Part shown: piece after piece, positions 44,429 to 53,991 of the stretch
Layout of the letters: the number at the start of each line of letters is the position of its first letter
Position numbering within the stretch: position 1 is the first letter of the stretch
Assembly (NCBI GenBank): GCA_022571715.1
Contig: JACZXH010000011.1
Span: 1 to 56,122 of the forward strand
Length of the DNA stretch: 56,122 nt
Direction of reading: 5' to 3'
From: Bacteroidota bacterium
GTDB taxonomy: Bacteria > Bacteroidota > Bacteroidia > Cytophagales > Cyclobacteriaceae
Translations under genes and position numbers: made by a program
The notes under the pieces: model-generated
Told to the model about the DNA's origin: nothing
The model's database searches: none
The model's input: the letters and a program-made list of their open reading frames with translations, nothing else

Positions 44429-46261
44429 ATGTGTGGAATCGTTGCATATGTGGGAGAAAAGGAGGCTTATCCCATCATTATTAAAGGACTCAAAAGGCTT
44501 GAATACAGGGGCTACGACAGCGCTGGAGTGGCCTTGCTCAATGGATCACTGAATGTTTTTAAAAAACAGGGAAAAGTGTCTGACCTGGTCGCTTCAGTTG
44601 GAAATAACCTCCGGAGCACGATAGGCATCGGCCATACCCGTTGGGCAACCCATGGAGAGCCTAGCGATCGGAATGCACATCCCCATATTTCTCCAAACGG
44701 GAAACTTGCCATTATCCATAACGGTATCATCGAGAATTATTCCGTCCTGAAACAAGAACTTATCAATAAAGGGTATTCGTTCAAAAGCGATACCGATACT
44801 GAAGTATTTATTGCGTTTATCGAAGACGTCCGTACAAATAATGCCTGCTCGCTCCAAACAGCAGTGAGACTGGCACTGAATAAAGTGGTTGGAGCCTATG
44901 CGATAGTCATTATTTCAGAAGATCATCCGGATATGCTTATAGCTGCCCGTAAAGGCAGCCCCCTGGTGATCGGACTAGGTAAAAATGAATTTTTCCTTGC
45001 CTCCGATGCCACACCCATTGTCGAATACACTAACGAAGTCGTATATCTCAATGATGAAGAAATGGCAGTGATAAAGGGCGGTAAACTGTCAGTCAGGACC
45101 ATTACGGATGTGGAAACAACTCCTTACATACAAACCCTTGATATTGAACTTGAGGTCATCGAAAAGGGCGGTTATGAGCATTTCATGCTGAAAGAAATAT
45201 TTGAACAGCCCAGATCGGTAAAAGATAGTATGCGCGGAAGGGTAAATGCCGATATTGGCCGTGTAGTACTTGGTGGCATACGCGAATATAAAAATAAGCT
45301 TTTCAATGCGGAGCGCATTATCATTGTGGCATGTGGCACATCGTGGCATGCAGGCCTTGTTGCCGAATACATGTTTGAGGAATTTTGCAGGATACCAGTT
45401 GAAATAGAATATGCTTCCGAATTTCGATACAGAAAGCCTGTTATTAATGATGGAGATGTGGTTTTTGCCATTTCTCAATCAGGTGAAACAGCCGATACGC
45501 TAGCAGCCATCGAAATGGCCAAATCCAAAGGTGCCACCATATTCGGAGTTTGCAATGTGGTTGGGTCTTCTATAAGCCGGCTGTCGCACGAAGGTGCATA
45601 CACGCATGCCGGCCCTGAAATTGGAGTGGCAAGTACCAAAGCATTCACTGCACAACTCACAGTTTTATTCATGATCGCTCTGATGGTTGCCGAACATAAG
45701 GGTACCATCTCAGAAAGCCGGTTCAGAGAACTGCTTACTGAGCTCGAAACCATACCGGCAAAAATCGAAAAAGCCCTAAAGCTTAACTCCCAGGTGAAAT
45801 ACATCGCCAGCATTTTTAAAAATGCGAGAAATTTCCTGTACCTGGGTCGCGGATATAATTTTCCAGTGGCGCTGGAAGGAGCATTGAAGCTCAAAGAGAT
45901 ATCCTACATTCATGCCGAGGGCTATCCTGCAGCAGAAATGAAGCACGGCCCTATTGCATTGATTGACGAAGAAATGCCGGTGGTTTTTATTGCCACGAAT
46001 GACAGTTCATATGAAAAAATTGTATCAAACATTCAGGAAGTAAAAGCACGTAAAGGGCGGGTTATTGCTGTCGTATCGGAAGGAGACGAGCTGATTTCGA
46101 AAATGGCTGATTATACAATTGAAGTACCTGTAACGGATGAAGCACTTATGCCGCTCGTATCGGTGATCCCACTGCAACTCCTGTCTTATCATATTGCTGT
46201 TATGCGCGGTTGTAATGTAGATCAGCCACGAAACCTGGCAAAGTCAGTTACGGTGGAATAA
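44429..46261 (+). CDS. glmS: Glutamine-fructose-6-phosphate aminotransferase
   Basis: 610 residues, the standard length. The N-terminal nucleophile is Cys2 (MCGIVAYVG), followed by the glutaminase domain (GIGHTRWATHGEPSDRNAHP near 72-91). Two SIS domains follow, with CGTSWHAGLVAEYMFE and SQSGETADTLAAIE near residues 300-360. The C-terminus ends with DQPRNLAKSVTVE, typical of GlmS. It makes glucosamine 6-phosphate for peptidoglycan and LPS. No glmS ribozyme-like sequence is evident upstream in the 35 bp gap. Confidence 0.98.
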   Translation: MCGIVAYVGEKEAYPIIIKGLKRLEYRGYDSAGVALLNGSLNVFKKQGKVSDLVASVGNNLRSTIGIGHTRWATHGEPSDRNAHPHISPNGKLAIIHNGIIENYSVLKQELINKGYSFKSDTDTEVFIAFIEDVRTNNACSLQTAVRLALNKVVGAYAIVIISEDHPDMLIAARKGSPLVIGLGKNEFFLASDATPIVEYTNEVVYLNDEEMAVIKGGKLSVRTITDVETTPYIQTLDIELEVIEKGGYEHFMLKEIFEQPRSVKDSMRGRVNADIGRVVLGGIREYKNKLFNAERIIIVACGTSWHAGLVAEYMFEEFCRIPVEIEYASEFRYRKPVINDGDVVFAISQSGETADTLAAIEMAKSKGATIFGVCNVVGSSISRLSHEGAYTHAGPEIGVASTKAFTAQLTVLFMIALMVAEHKGTISESRFRELLTELETIPAKIEKALKLNSQVKYIASIFKNARNFLYLGRGYNFPVALEGALKLKEISYIHAEGYPAAEMKHGPIALIDEEMPVVFIATNDSSYEKIVSNIQEVKARKGRVIAVVSEGDELISKMADYTIEVPVTDEALMPLVSVIPLQLLSYHIAVMRGCNVDQPRNLAKSVTVE

Positions 46262-46484
46262 AGGAAATAGATTATTATCGTTACTACTCTACTGTCGATT
46301 ATGGATCCGAGATATACGGATCTAACAGTATGATACAAGTACATAAATCCCTGTATGTGGAACTGTGGCAACTGTACACCAGCAAAAAACCCCTACCCTG
46401 ACAATCCAGCGCTCCCTTCCTGTATCGAACCTCTGATTGTACAGATTTCGGTCAGATTCATGTGAATAACAACATCTGCAAAAG
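46262..46484. other. Intergenic region between glmS and tRNA-Val
   Basis: 223 bp. A short hairpin pairs GATCCG (46304-46309) with CGGATC (46317-46322) just after glmS; no T-tract follows it, so it is a weak terminator candidate. I see no open frame or second tRNA here. Confidence 0.4.
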
Positions 46485-46559
46485 TGGGACTTACTGGATT
46501 CGAACCAGCGACTTCTGCCCTGTCAAGGCAGCGCTCTAAACCAACTGAGCTAAAGTCCC
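46485..46559 (-). tRNA. tRNA-Val (anticodon GAC)
   Basis: 75 nt on the minus strand. The acceptor GGGACTT pairs with AAGTCCC; the D-arm is GCTC-AGTTGGTTTA-GAGC; the anticodon stem CTGCC/GGCAG holds the loop TTGACAG with GAC; the variable loop is AAGTC; the T-arm is GCTGG-TTCGAAT-CCAGT; the discriminator is A. The 3' CCA is not encoded. All stems are complete. Confidence 0.95.
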
Positions 46560-46825
46560 ATCGTTCAAGATCTTAAATGATCCCCACCCTAATACCACAC
46601 GGTACTTTAATACGTGTGAACCAACTGAGTTGAGGCCTCAGGGACCACTCTGTGTCCCCAAGCCAACATTCAAATATAAACACCTCCTGATAAATCTCCG
46701 TGATTTTCTTTTATTCATCGTAACAGGCGTGGAATACAATCAATTATTTACTTTTACCATGCTCAGGTTGATCGCATTTTTTGTACTAAAACAGCTTTCA
46801 TGTCAATACACCTGAACCTGAATGT
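46560..46825 (-). other. Non-coding region with a possible tRNA relic
   Basis: 266 bp. The 11-mer AACCAACTGAG of the tRNA-Val D-arm (46539-46549) recurs at 46619-46629, exactly 80 bp away, which fits a tandem tRNA spacing. The rest of a tRNA there is not foldable: no T-arm or matching acceptor can be found. Nearby are a hairpin CACACG/CGTGTG and the palindrome TGAGGCCTCA. A 61-codon open frame at 46630-46815 has no family signal. Confidence 0.4.
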
Positions 46826-48394
46826 TTAATTCATTATCTCTCGATAATTTTCAGGGATAGTTTCCTGTTTCAACAGAGCGCCGGTATTTAAATATGGGAA
46901 AATTTCATCGTACTTCTGTATATCGTGCATATTTACCCTTCTGTTAATGTGCTTCCTGTTTAAATCTTCTATATTATCGATTCCGGCAGCACCAACGAGT
47001 TCAGTCAGACTTATAAGTGTTGCATGGTGGTAATTTTTAACCCGCTTCGCTTTGTCATCCACATTCAAGCCTTTTATCAACGATTTATTCTGAGTGGTCA
47101 CGCCCACCGGGCAGGTGTTGCGATTGCATTGCAGCGCCTGTATGCAACCGATAGACATCATCATGGCTCGCGCACTGTTGCACAGGTCGGCACCCAGTGC
47201 AATAGCCCTTGCCATATGGAAACCTGTAACTATTTTCCCTGAAGCAATCAGTTTTATATCTTTTTTGAGGTCAAATCCAACGAGGGTATCATATACAAAA
47301 GACAGCCCTTCGCGCATGGGCATACCCAATGAATTGGAAAATTCAACAGGTGCCGCTCCCGTACCACCTTCACCGCCATCAACTGTTATAAAGTCTGGTT
47401 TTATACCGGTTGTTATCATGGTCCTGCAGATGTCAATAAACTCTCTTTTTTGACCAACGCACAATTTAAATCCTATCGGTTTACCTCCTGACAATTTCCG
47501 TAACTGCCGAATAAATCTCAAAAATTCCTCAGGGGTGGAGAAGGCCGTATGCGCCGGAGGTGATAATACATCGATATGAGGTTGCACACCCCTGATTTTG
47601 GCAATTTCAAGCGTGTTCTTTATGGCGGGTAAAATTCCGCCATGCCCGGGCTTGGCTCCCTGCGATAATTTTATTTCGATCATTTTAACTTGCTCCTGCT
47701 GTGCCTTCTGTTCAAAAAGTTCGGATGAAAAATTGCCTTTCTTATCCCTACATCCAAAATAACCTGTTCCGATTTGCCAGATCAAATCACCGCCATACTT
47801 GAGATGGTATGGACTAATGCTACCTTCACCGGTATTATGCGCGAATCCTCCCAGCCGGGCCCCTTTGTTAAATGCCATAATTGCATTGCTGCTCAATGAG
47901 CCGAAACTCATTGCTGATATATTCAACAAGCTTGCGGAGTAGGACTTTTTACAATCAGGACCTCCGACAAGAATGCGAGGGAGTTCATCAGATAATTCAG
48001 GTAATTTCGGATATATCGAATGATCCATCCATTCATAACCAGCCTTGTAAACGTCCATTTGTGTACCGTAAGGTGTGGTGTCGTTTACTTTTTTAGCCCG
48101 TTGATAAATAAGAGACCTAAAGATCCGATTAAACGGCTTACCTTCCGTATCTGTTTCAACAAAATATTGCATAATCTCAGGCCGTATTTTTTCAAGTATA
48201 AACCGCGCGTGTCCAATCACAGGAAAATTGCTTTTAATCGCGTGTTTTCGTTGTAATATATCCGAAACTCCGAGAAGGATGACCGGCAGAATAAATATAA
48301 GGGACCACAATACGGATATCCATTCTGTCGAAATGATGCCTATGGCAACAAGGATGATGACGGATATTAAAATAAATTTTTCTCTGTATTCCAT
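46826..48394 (-). CDS. Glutamate synthase-like FMN-binding protein (GltB2 family)
   Basis: 522 residues. Two N-terminal membrane spans (about residues 8-45) are followed by the glutamate synthase central FMN barrel: MSFGSLSSNAIMAFNKGA near 166, HNTGEGSISPYH near 190, PGHGGILPAIK near 248 and GGEGGTGAAPVEFSNS near 345. A CIQALQCNRNTCPVG segment near 416 has the C-x5-C-x4-C spacing of the 3Fe-4S cluster of GltB. The amidotransferase domain is absent, so it is not a complete glutamate synthase; the reaction is uncertain. Confidence 0.9.
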   Translation of the reverse strand: MEYREKFILISVIILVAIGIISTEWISVLWSLIFILPVILLGVSDILQRKHAIKSNFPVIGHARFILEKIRPEIMQYFVETDTEGKPFNRIFRSLIYQRAKKVNDTTPYGTQMDVYKAGYEWMDHSIYPKLPELSDELPRILVGGPDCKKSYSASLLNISAMSFGSLSSNAIMAFNKGARLGGFAHNTGEGSISPYHLKYGGDLIWQIGTGYFGCRDKKGNFSSELFEQKAQQEQVKMIEIKLSQGAKPGHGGILPAIKNTLEIAKIRGVQPHIDVLSPPAHTAFSTPEEFLRFIRQLRKLSGGKPIGFKLCVGQKREFIDICRTMITTGIKPDFITVDGGEGGTGAAPVEFSNSLGMPMREGLSFVYDTLVGFDLKKDIKLIASGKIVTGFHMARAIALGADLCNSARAMMMSIGCIQALQCNRNTCPVGVTTQNKSLIKGLNVDDKAKRVKNYHHATLISLTELVGAAGIDNIEDLNRKHINRRVNMHDIQKYDEIFPYLNTGALLKQETIPENYREIMN

Positions 48395-48694
48395 GTCAAA
48401 TAAATTTTAATAATGTATATGAATAAATATTAAATCAATTACACAATGATAACCATTAAAAATAATCGGGAATTTGTCAATAACTTATCTAAACAGGTAT
48501 TAGTTCCATTTAAATATTACATGCCGCAATACGTAATTATTCGCTTCTTAAGATAACCTGAATCCAAATATACCATCAATGCAACACTGCTAGTATATTA
48601 CCAAAATATTTAGTTTTTAAATAAATAAACTTGTAAACTAAAATTATTATTGCTAAATTTATTAGGTATTGTCTAATTATTTTAGCAAAATATC
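48395..48694. other. AT-rich divergent promoter region
   Basis: 300 bp between two divergent genes. An inverted repeat, TTTAGTTT (48609-48616) and AAACTAAA (48635-48642), may be an operator for the radical SAM gene. I see no open frame or RNA gene. Confidence 0.4.
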
Positions 48695-49753
48695 ATGCAG
48701 GAACCTTATATCAAAGGGAGAGGAGCACAGTTTAACCCTAAGAACCCGTTTTCAAAATCAGAATACACGCGTGAACACACGGAAGGTATCGACGAAAATA
48801 TATTTGCCGATAAACCGAAAATGCAACTGTTCTATGAATCTCCCAAAAACATTATAAGCAAATTCAACAGCCCTGATCTTGGTGGCGAGGGTTACTCGAT
48901 AAATCCTTACCAGGGTTGCGAGCACGGTTGTTCATACTGTTATGCAAGAAATTCTCATCAGTATTGGGGGTTCAGTGCCGGTTTAGATTTTGAAACTAAA
49001 ATAATTATAAAGAAAAATGCAGCCGAACTTCTTGAAAGGTCATTTCTGTCTTCAAGTTGGGTAGCTCGTCCAGTCATGTTGTCTGGCAATACCGATTGCT
49101 ATCAGCCGTCGGAAAGAAAATTGAAAATCACGCGTTCACTGCTAGAGGTGTTTACGAGGTATCGAAACCCGGTTACGATTATCACCAAAAATAACCTTGT
49201 GGAAAGGGACATAGATATTCTGCAGGATCTTGCAAAGGATAATCTCACATATGTTTTTATATCAATAAATACAGTGACGGCAAGTCTAAGGCAAAAGATG
49301 GAACCCAGAACGGCTACAGTAGCAAAACGATTTAAGATAATCAGAAAATTGAGTGACTCAGGCATACCTGCTGGTGTGATGGTGGCTCCGGTAATACCAG
49401 GTTTAAATGACCATGAAGTGCCTGAAATATTAAAACAGGCAGCAGATAATGGGGCGGTAGGATGTAGATATGAGGTGGTCAGGCTAAATGGTACCATCGG
49501 AACCATATTCAAAGACTGGCTGGTAAAAAACTATCCTGAAAAATCATACAAGGTATGGAAACAGATTGAAACACTGCATGGTGGAAAAGTAAATGATACC
49601 GAATGGGGAAGGCGGTTGCTCGGCGAAGGAAATTACGCAACGATGATCGCCAGACTCTTCCAGACATCAAAAGAAAAATACTTTGAAGGACGGCAGTTAC
49701 CCGTACTGAATCGTAATAAATTCCGCAGGGGAGGGAATCTGACTTTGTTTTGA
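48695..49753 (+). CDS. PA0069-family radical SAM protein
   Basis: 352 residues. The iron-sulfur motif is NPYQGCEHGCSYCYARNSH near residue 70, with the CxxxCxxC spacing of radical SAM enzymes, and the SPL-like downstream region MLSGNTDCYQPSERKLKITR near 130. The family is close to spore photoproduct lyase but occurs in non-spore-formers; its substrate is not known. The start at 48695 follows an AT-rich promoter region. It is convergent with lysA, 54 bp away. Confidence 0.9.
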   Translation: MQEPYIKGRGAQFNPKNPFSKSEYTREHTEGIDENIFADKPKMQLFYESPKNIISKFNSPDLGGEGYSINPYQGCEHGCSYCYARNSHQYWGFSAGLDFETKIIIKKNAAELLERSFLSSSWVARPVMLSGNTDCYQPSERKLKITRSLLEVFTRYRNPVTIITKNNLVERDIDILQDLAKDNLTYVFISINTVTASLRQKMEPRTATVAKRFKIIRKLSDSGIPAGVMVAPVIPGLNDHEVPEILKQAADNGAVGCRYEVVRLNGTIGTIFKDWLVKNYPEKSYKVWKQIETLHGGKVNDTEWGRRLLGEGNYATMIARLFQTSKEKYFEGRQLPVLNRNKFRRGGNLTLF

Positions 49754-49807
49754 AAGTAACAGGCATATAGAAATATGTACTTTTTCCGAATGCTGCAAAT
49801 ACGATAA

Positions 49808-51040
49808 TCATAATTTGGCTTCGACCTGGTTACGTAACAGATCATCGAGTGTTTCCCTTTTCCGGATCAGTTGTGCTTTCCCGTCATGGATCAGCACTTC
49901 CGCGGGCCGTGGCCTTGAATTATAATTTGATGCCATCGAATAGCCGTACGCCCCTGCATTCCGTATGGCCAGTATATCACCTTCATGCACTTCGTCAAGT
50001 TTACGGTCCCAGCCCAATGTATCGGTTTCACAAATATATCCTACAACAGTGTAAACACGCTTTGTGGCGTTGAGGTTTGAAAGGTTGATGATTTCATGAT
50101 AGGAATCATACATCATGGGTCTGATCAGGTGGTTCATACCCGAATTTACACCAACAAATACAGTTGCAGGTGTTGTTTTGATCACATTTGCCCGCACAAG
50201 CAAATACCCTGCTTCGCTTACCAGGTATTTACCGGGCTCAAACCAGAGTTCAAGTTTTCTACCATATTCCTTACAAAATTCATTGAATGCGACCGTCATG
50301 GCTTCACCTAGTTCAGCCATATCTACATTAATATCTCCTTCCTGATAAGGAACTTTAAAACCGCTTCCGAAGTCAAGAAATTGCAAATGGGGAAATTCGC
50401 GGGCCGATTCAAAGAGAATATTGGCTGCCTGCAAGAAAACCCCCGGATCAAGAATATCCGATCCGGTATGCATGTGCAAGCCGGTCACCTTTATGTCGTA
50501 TGTTTTGATTACGCGCAACAGGTGTCGCAACTGTAATATACTGATTCCGAATTTGGAGTCAACATGACCGGTGGATATTTTGTGATTGCCGCCGGCCTGA
50601 ATATGCGGATTTATTCGAAGGCAAATGGGAATACGATCCTGATATTTATTCCCAAAATGCTCAAGAATAGAAATATTGTCGATATTTATAATTGCACCGA
50701 TTTCAATGGCTGCTTCTACCTCTTCAAATCCTACAGAATTGGGGGTGAATAGGATTTCCTCCGGCTTAAATCCAGCCATAATACCCATATGAAGCTCCTG
50801 AATTGATACTACGTCGAGGCCTACTCCCAGTTTTTTCATCAACCGGAGAATTGAAAGATTGGATAATGCTTTGGCTGCATATTTTATCCGGAGATTAGCG
50901 CCAGAAAAAGCAGCTTGCAGCTTACTTAACTGATCTGCAATTTTTTTGCCATCATATACATAAAGTGGCGTATGGTATTCTTCAGCCAATTTAATTACGT
51001 CAATTCCCTGAATCCGGTACCGGTTCGTTTTTAATTCCAT
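49808..51040 (-). CDS. lysA: Diaminopimelate decarboxylase
   Basis: 410 residues from the ATG at 51040 (MELKTNRYRIQGIDV); the open frame runs 46 codons further up but through the promoter and without similarity. The PLP Lys is in IKYAAKALSN near residue 47, the HMHTGSDI motif near 190, the FLDFGSGFKVPY phosphate loop near 225, and CETDTLGWD plus GAYGYSMASNYN near the C-terminus. It makes lysine from meso-diaminopimelate. It is alone, convergent with the radical SAM gene. Confidence 0.96.
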   Translation of the reverse strand: MELKTNRYRIQGIDVIKLAEEYHTPLYVYDGKKIADQLSKLQAAFSGANLRIKYAAKALSNLSILRLMKKLGVGLDVVSIQELHMGIMAGFKPEEILFTPNSVGFEEVEAAIEIGAIINIDNISILEHFGNKYQDRIPICLRINPHIQAGGNHKISTGHVDSKFGISILQLRHLLRVIKTYDIKVTGLHMHTGSDILDPGVFLQAANILFESAREFPHLQFLDFGSGFKVPYQEGDINVDMAELGEAMTVAFNEFCKEYGRKLELWFEPGKYLVSEAGYLLVRANVIKTTPATVFVGVNSGMNHLIRPMMYDSYHEIINLSNLNATKRVYTVVGYICETDTLGWDRKLDEVHEGDILAIRNAGAYGYSMASNYNSRPRPAEVLIHDGKAQLIRKRETLDDLLRNQVEAKL

Positions 51041-51407
51041 TCTGTTGTAGCTGAAATGTGAACTGCAAAGATAAATGGTTGGCATATAATTACAGGGATT
51101 AACAATTGCTGGCTTAAGTAATTCAGATATAAATCGATCAGGCTGTGAAGATTGGTAGCTCAATTTTGTTATCTGCATGTCAATGAATCACTTATAATAA
51201 ACCTGATGTATGAAATGAGATTAATAATTTCGGCAATTATATTAGGACAACATGGAAGTACGCATTTCACTACTTCGGTATGCTTCAATCCGGATGAATT
51301 TATAATTGTGTCTTCGGGTAAGGACACACATTTAGACTTGTACATTGAATTAATTATTGTATCTTGATATATATTTTATTGTCAGAGGTCAAACATCATT
51401 TTTACCT
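51041..51407. other. Long divergent intergenic region between lysA and the HisA-like gene
   Basis: 367 bp. It holds the lysA -7 box, a hairpin TGTGTC/GACACA (51307-51312 and 51323-51328) and AT-rich DNA before the HisA-like gene. A 71-codon open frame at 51152-51367 has no family signal and overlaps the region upstream of lysA; I do not call it. Confidence 0.4.
51066..51073 (-). promoter_or_regulatory. -7 promoter element of lysA
   Basis: The minus strand reads TATCTTTG, a perfect TAnnTTTG match, 25 nt before the ATG at 51040. It supports that ATG over the longer frame. Confidence 0.55.
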
Positions 51408-52139
51408 ATGATTCAGATAATACCCTCCATATTGATCCGTAAGGGGAAAATTGTAAAACAAAAGCAAAATGATCATTCACAGGAAACTGATTACGAAAAA
51501 AACCCTGTGGATCTTTCTTTGGAATATGAAGATCATGGGATCGAAGTAGTGCATCTTGTAGATCTCGATGGAGCAGAAAGAGGGGCACCCATAAATTATC
51601 ATGTGCTGGAAGCCATTACGGGTCATACGAAATTAAAAGTTGATTTTACGGGTGGTATTACTACCGATGGAGATATTAATAAGGCGTACGAATATGGTGC
51701 AAGTTATATTACTGCAGCCACTATTGCAGCTTACCAGCCCGATCTGTTCGCTTCTTGGATCATTTCCTACGGCCGTGAAAAAATGACCCTGGGAGCTGAT
51801 TCAATGGACGGTAAAATTGCTATTAAAGGATGGATTAAAAAAACACAAATTGACCTGTTTGAACATATCCGGTATTTCTATGATCGCGGACTGAAATATG
51901 TAAAAACAACTGACATTTCCCGGAACGGATTACTGGAAGGCCCGTCATTTGACCTTTACAAGAAAATAATTGACAGTTTTCCGGGTATACAGGTGCTTGC
52001 ATGTGGAGGAGTCAGAAACTTCGACGATATTGAAGAACTTAATAAAATTGGTGTTTTTGCCGTAATTATCGGTAAAGCCTTTTATGAAGGCAAAATCACC
52101 CTAGATGAAGTTTTGAAATTCTCCGTGAATCAGGAATAA
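51408..52139 (+). CDS. HisA-like phosphoribosyl isomerase homologue lacking the catalytic Asp
   Basis: 243 residues from the ATG at 51408 (MIQIIPSILIRKGK). The HisA fold is clear: VVHLVDLDGAERGAP near residue 47, FTGGITTDGDINKA near 80, TLGADSMDGKIAIKGW near 126, KTTDISRNGLLEGPS near 165 and LACGGVRNFDDIEEL near 200. In true HisA the first strand reads IPAID, with the Asp as general base; here it is IPSIL, with Leu. The second catalytic Asp and the Thr near 165 remain. No other his gene is nearby. It may be inactive, or have another role. Confidence 0.85.
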   Translation: MIQIIPSILIRKGKIVKQKQNDHSQETDYEKNPVDLSLEYEDHGIEVVHLVDLDGAERGAPINYHVLEAITGHTKLKVDFTGGITTDGDINKAYEYGASYITAATIAAYQPDLFASWIISYGREKMTLGADSMDGKIAIKGWIKKTQIDLFEHIRYFYDRGLKYVKTTDISRNGLLEGPSFDLYKKIIDSFPGIQVLACGGVRNFDDIEELNKIGVFAVIIGKAFYEGKITLDEVLKFSVNQE

Positions 52140-52375
52140 ACCTCAACTCTTACGTAAACTCCAGTCACACTGCACTACAATTTTCGAACCAGGTTATTTT
52201 TATCTGTTTTCAGCAATGATACACGAAGTTTTTTATATGTGATATCTCGTATATCAAATCTGAAAATTTTAACTATACTAATTTGAAATCCGCTCAAGTA
52301 AAATCCTCATATACAACATTCTGCGATTCTTATAAATAATGAAAGACACCTTCAGATAACTCCTCCCTTTTGCGA
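52140..52375. other. Intergenic region between convergent genes
   Basis: 236 bp between the ends of the HisA-like gene and the S10 peptidase gene. AT-rich, with no hairpin plus T-tract that I can trust and no open frame of substance. Confidence 0.35.
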
Positions 52376-53851
52376 TTATTTCGCTGATTCTATAAATAGA
52401 TTAAAATCCTTCTTGAACTGCTCAAGCGAAGGTTTGTGAATATACATCATATGTCCGGCCTGGTAAAATGTAAGGTTGATGTTTTTTTTAAACTGTGGTT
52501 TTAAAAACATGTGATCGATGGTATAGCGCGTGGCAAAATATGCAGTGGCCATATCGTAGTACCCGTTGGCAATCCACACTTTTAGAAATGGGTTTTTAGT
52601 CATGGATTCGCGCAGGGTTTCGGATACATTGAGATAACGGTTTTCTACATCGCTGTAGCTCCAGGGGCGAACACGGCCAGTCAATATCTCGTATGTAATA
52701 TCCGTTTTGAACCCGAGCTCTCTTCTTAAATAATCATTTATTGCAGCAGTATAGGGTCCAAAAATGGCTGAATTATAGCTGGGGTCATATTCATATCTTT
52801 CGCCGGCTTCATCATAATCATAGCCGGTAAACCGGCTGTCGAGGCGGCCTACGGTTTTGCCTTCGCTGCGAAGGAGTTCTTTATTAAATCGTCCTACATA
52901 CAACCGCAGGTTGGAATTATCGATATAGGTTTTTGACAATCCGGTATAGGCGTGCAATTTATCTATGATAACGCTGCGTTCTTCTTCTGATAGCTGATCC
53001 CCTTTGGCCAGTGCAAGGGTATATTCATTCATGGAAAATGATTCCACTTCCGTTAGCAATTCGTTCAGGTCATCGTATTCTGAATCAAGCTTTTTATGAT
53101 ACCATGCGGTAGCCGCAAATGTTGGCAAATATAGCGGATAGGGCAGGTCATTGCCTGGATTAAAACGCGAAGCCTGAAAGTTCATTATGGCAGAAATCAT
53201 CATAATTCCGTTCAGGTACATGCCATGTCGGTTTTGCAGATAACCTGACAAGCCGGCGGCCCGGGTGGTACCATAACTTTCACCACATAAAAATTTGGGT
53301 GAGCTCCACCGGTTATAACTGCCTGTGTATTGGTATATGAAATCGCCTACCAGGTTAATATCATTTTCAAATCCAGTAAATTCATCTTTTTTATGTTCGC
53401 CGGCAGGTCTTGTAAACCCTGTCATCATCGGGTCAATAAAAACCAGATCGGTTTTATCGAGCCACGAAAATTCATTGTTAACTACCTGGTATGGTGGCCT
53501 GAGGGAGCCTCCTTTATCTGTCATTTGCACCCTCCGGGGTCCCAATGCTCCCATATGCAGCCAAACCGATGATGATCCCGGGCCGCCGTTGAAAGTAAAC
53601 GTAACGGGCCTTTTGGAAATATCAGTTACGCCCTCACGGATATAGGCGATGAAAAAAACCTTGGCAAGGTCTTCGCCCTCGTCATTACGCATTATCATAT
53701 AACCCACAGTAGCCGTATAGCTTATATTTTGGCCATTAATACGCACCTGATGTTTGGTAACCGACATCTCCGGCTCTGGTTTTGGCTTGTCCTGCGCAGA
53801 TAGTACAAACCAGGTTAGGAATAAAAATAAAAAGACAGTTGATTTTTTCAT
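52376..53851 (-). CDS. S10-family serine carboxypeptidase-like protein
   Basis: 491 residues from the ATG at 53851 (MKKSTVFLFLFLTWFVLSAQ), which has a good GGAGAAG ribosome site and starts a signal peptide; the frame runs 30 codons further without such features. The S10 marks are TFTFNGGPGSSSVWLHM near residue 83-99, FIDPMMTGFTRPAGE near 135 and the catalytic Ser in FLCGESYGTTRAAGL near 187. The C-terminal Asp and His are in WIANGYYDMATAY and QAGHMMY. It is probably a secreted or periplasmic carboxypeptidase. Confidence 0.94.
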   Translation of the reverse strand: MKKSTVFLFLFLTWFVLSAQDKPKPEPEMSVTKHQVRINGQNISYTATVGYMIMRNDEGEDLAKVFFIAYIREGVTDISKRPVTFTFNGGPGSSSVWLHMGALGPRRVQMTDKGGSLRPPYQVVNNEFSWLDKTDLVFIDPMMTGFTRPAGEHKKDEFTGFENDINLVGDFIYQYTGSYNRWSSPKFLCGESYGTTRAAGLSGYLQNRHGMYLNGIMMISAIMNFQASRFNPGNDLPYPLYLPTFAATAWYHKKLDSEYDDLNELLTEVESFSMNEYTLALAKGDQLSEEERSVIIDKLHAYTGLSKTYIDNSNLRLYVGRFNKELLRSEGKTVGRLDSRFTGYDYDEAGERYEYDPSYNSAIFGPYTAAINDYLRRELGFKTDITYEILTGRVRPWSYSDVENRYLNVSETLRESMTKNPFLKVWIANGYYDMATAYFATRYTIDHMFLKPQFKKNINLTFYQAGHMMYIHKPSLEQFKKDFNLFIESAK

Positions 53852-53961
53852 GGCATCTTCTCCTTTAAGCATACGGGCATTCAAGGTAAATGAATCATTC
53901 TGGCTTTGCAATACCAAATGGTGATAAATCTGCATATCCATGGTTTCAGCTGCAATTATCC

Positions 53962-53969
53962 TATTTTTG
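53962..53969 (+). promoter_or_regulatory. -7 promoter element of comB
   Basis: TATTTTTG, a perfect TAnnTTTG match, ends 22 nt before the comB ATG at 53992. It lies inside a longer open frame that reads into comB, which argues for the shorter start. Confidence 0.5.
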
Positions 53970-53991
53970 CGCCTTATACCTTTATAAATAC

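Noticed and set aside
46630-46815. 61-codon open frame near tRNA-Val
   Set aside because: No family signal, no promoter, and it overlaps the structured non-coding region; probably chance.
49764-49777. CATAT/ATATG hairpin after the radical SAM gene
   Set aside because: Only 5 AT-only base pairs; too weak for an intrinsic terminator.
51041-51178. Longer lysA start
   Set aside because: The extension runs through a perfect -7 promoter box and lacks LysA similarity.
51152-51367. 71-codon open frame upstream of the HisA-like gene
   Set aside because: It overlaps the region upstream of lysA, has no recognisable domain and no promoter-like site.
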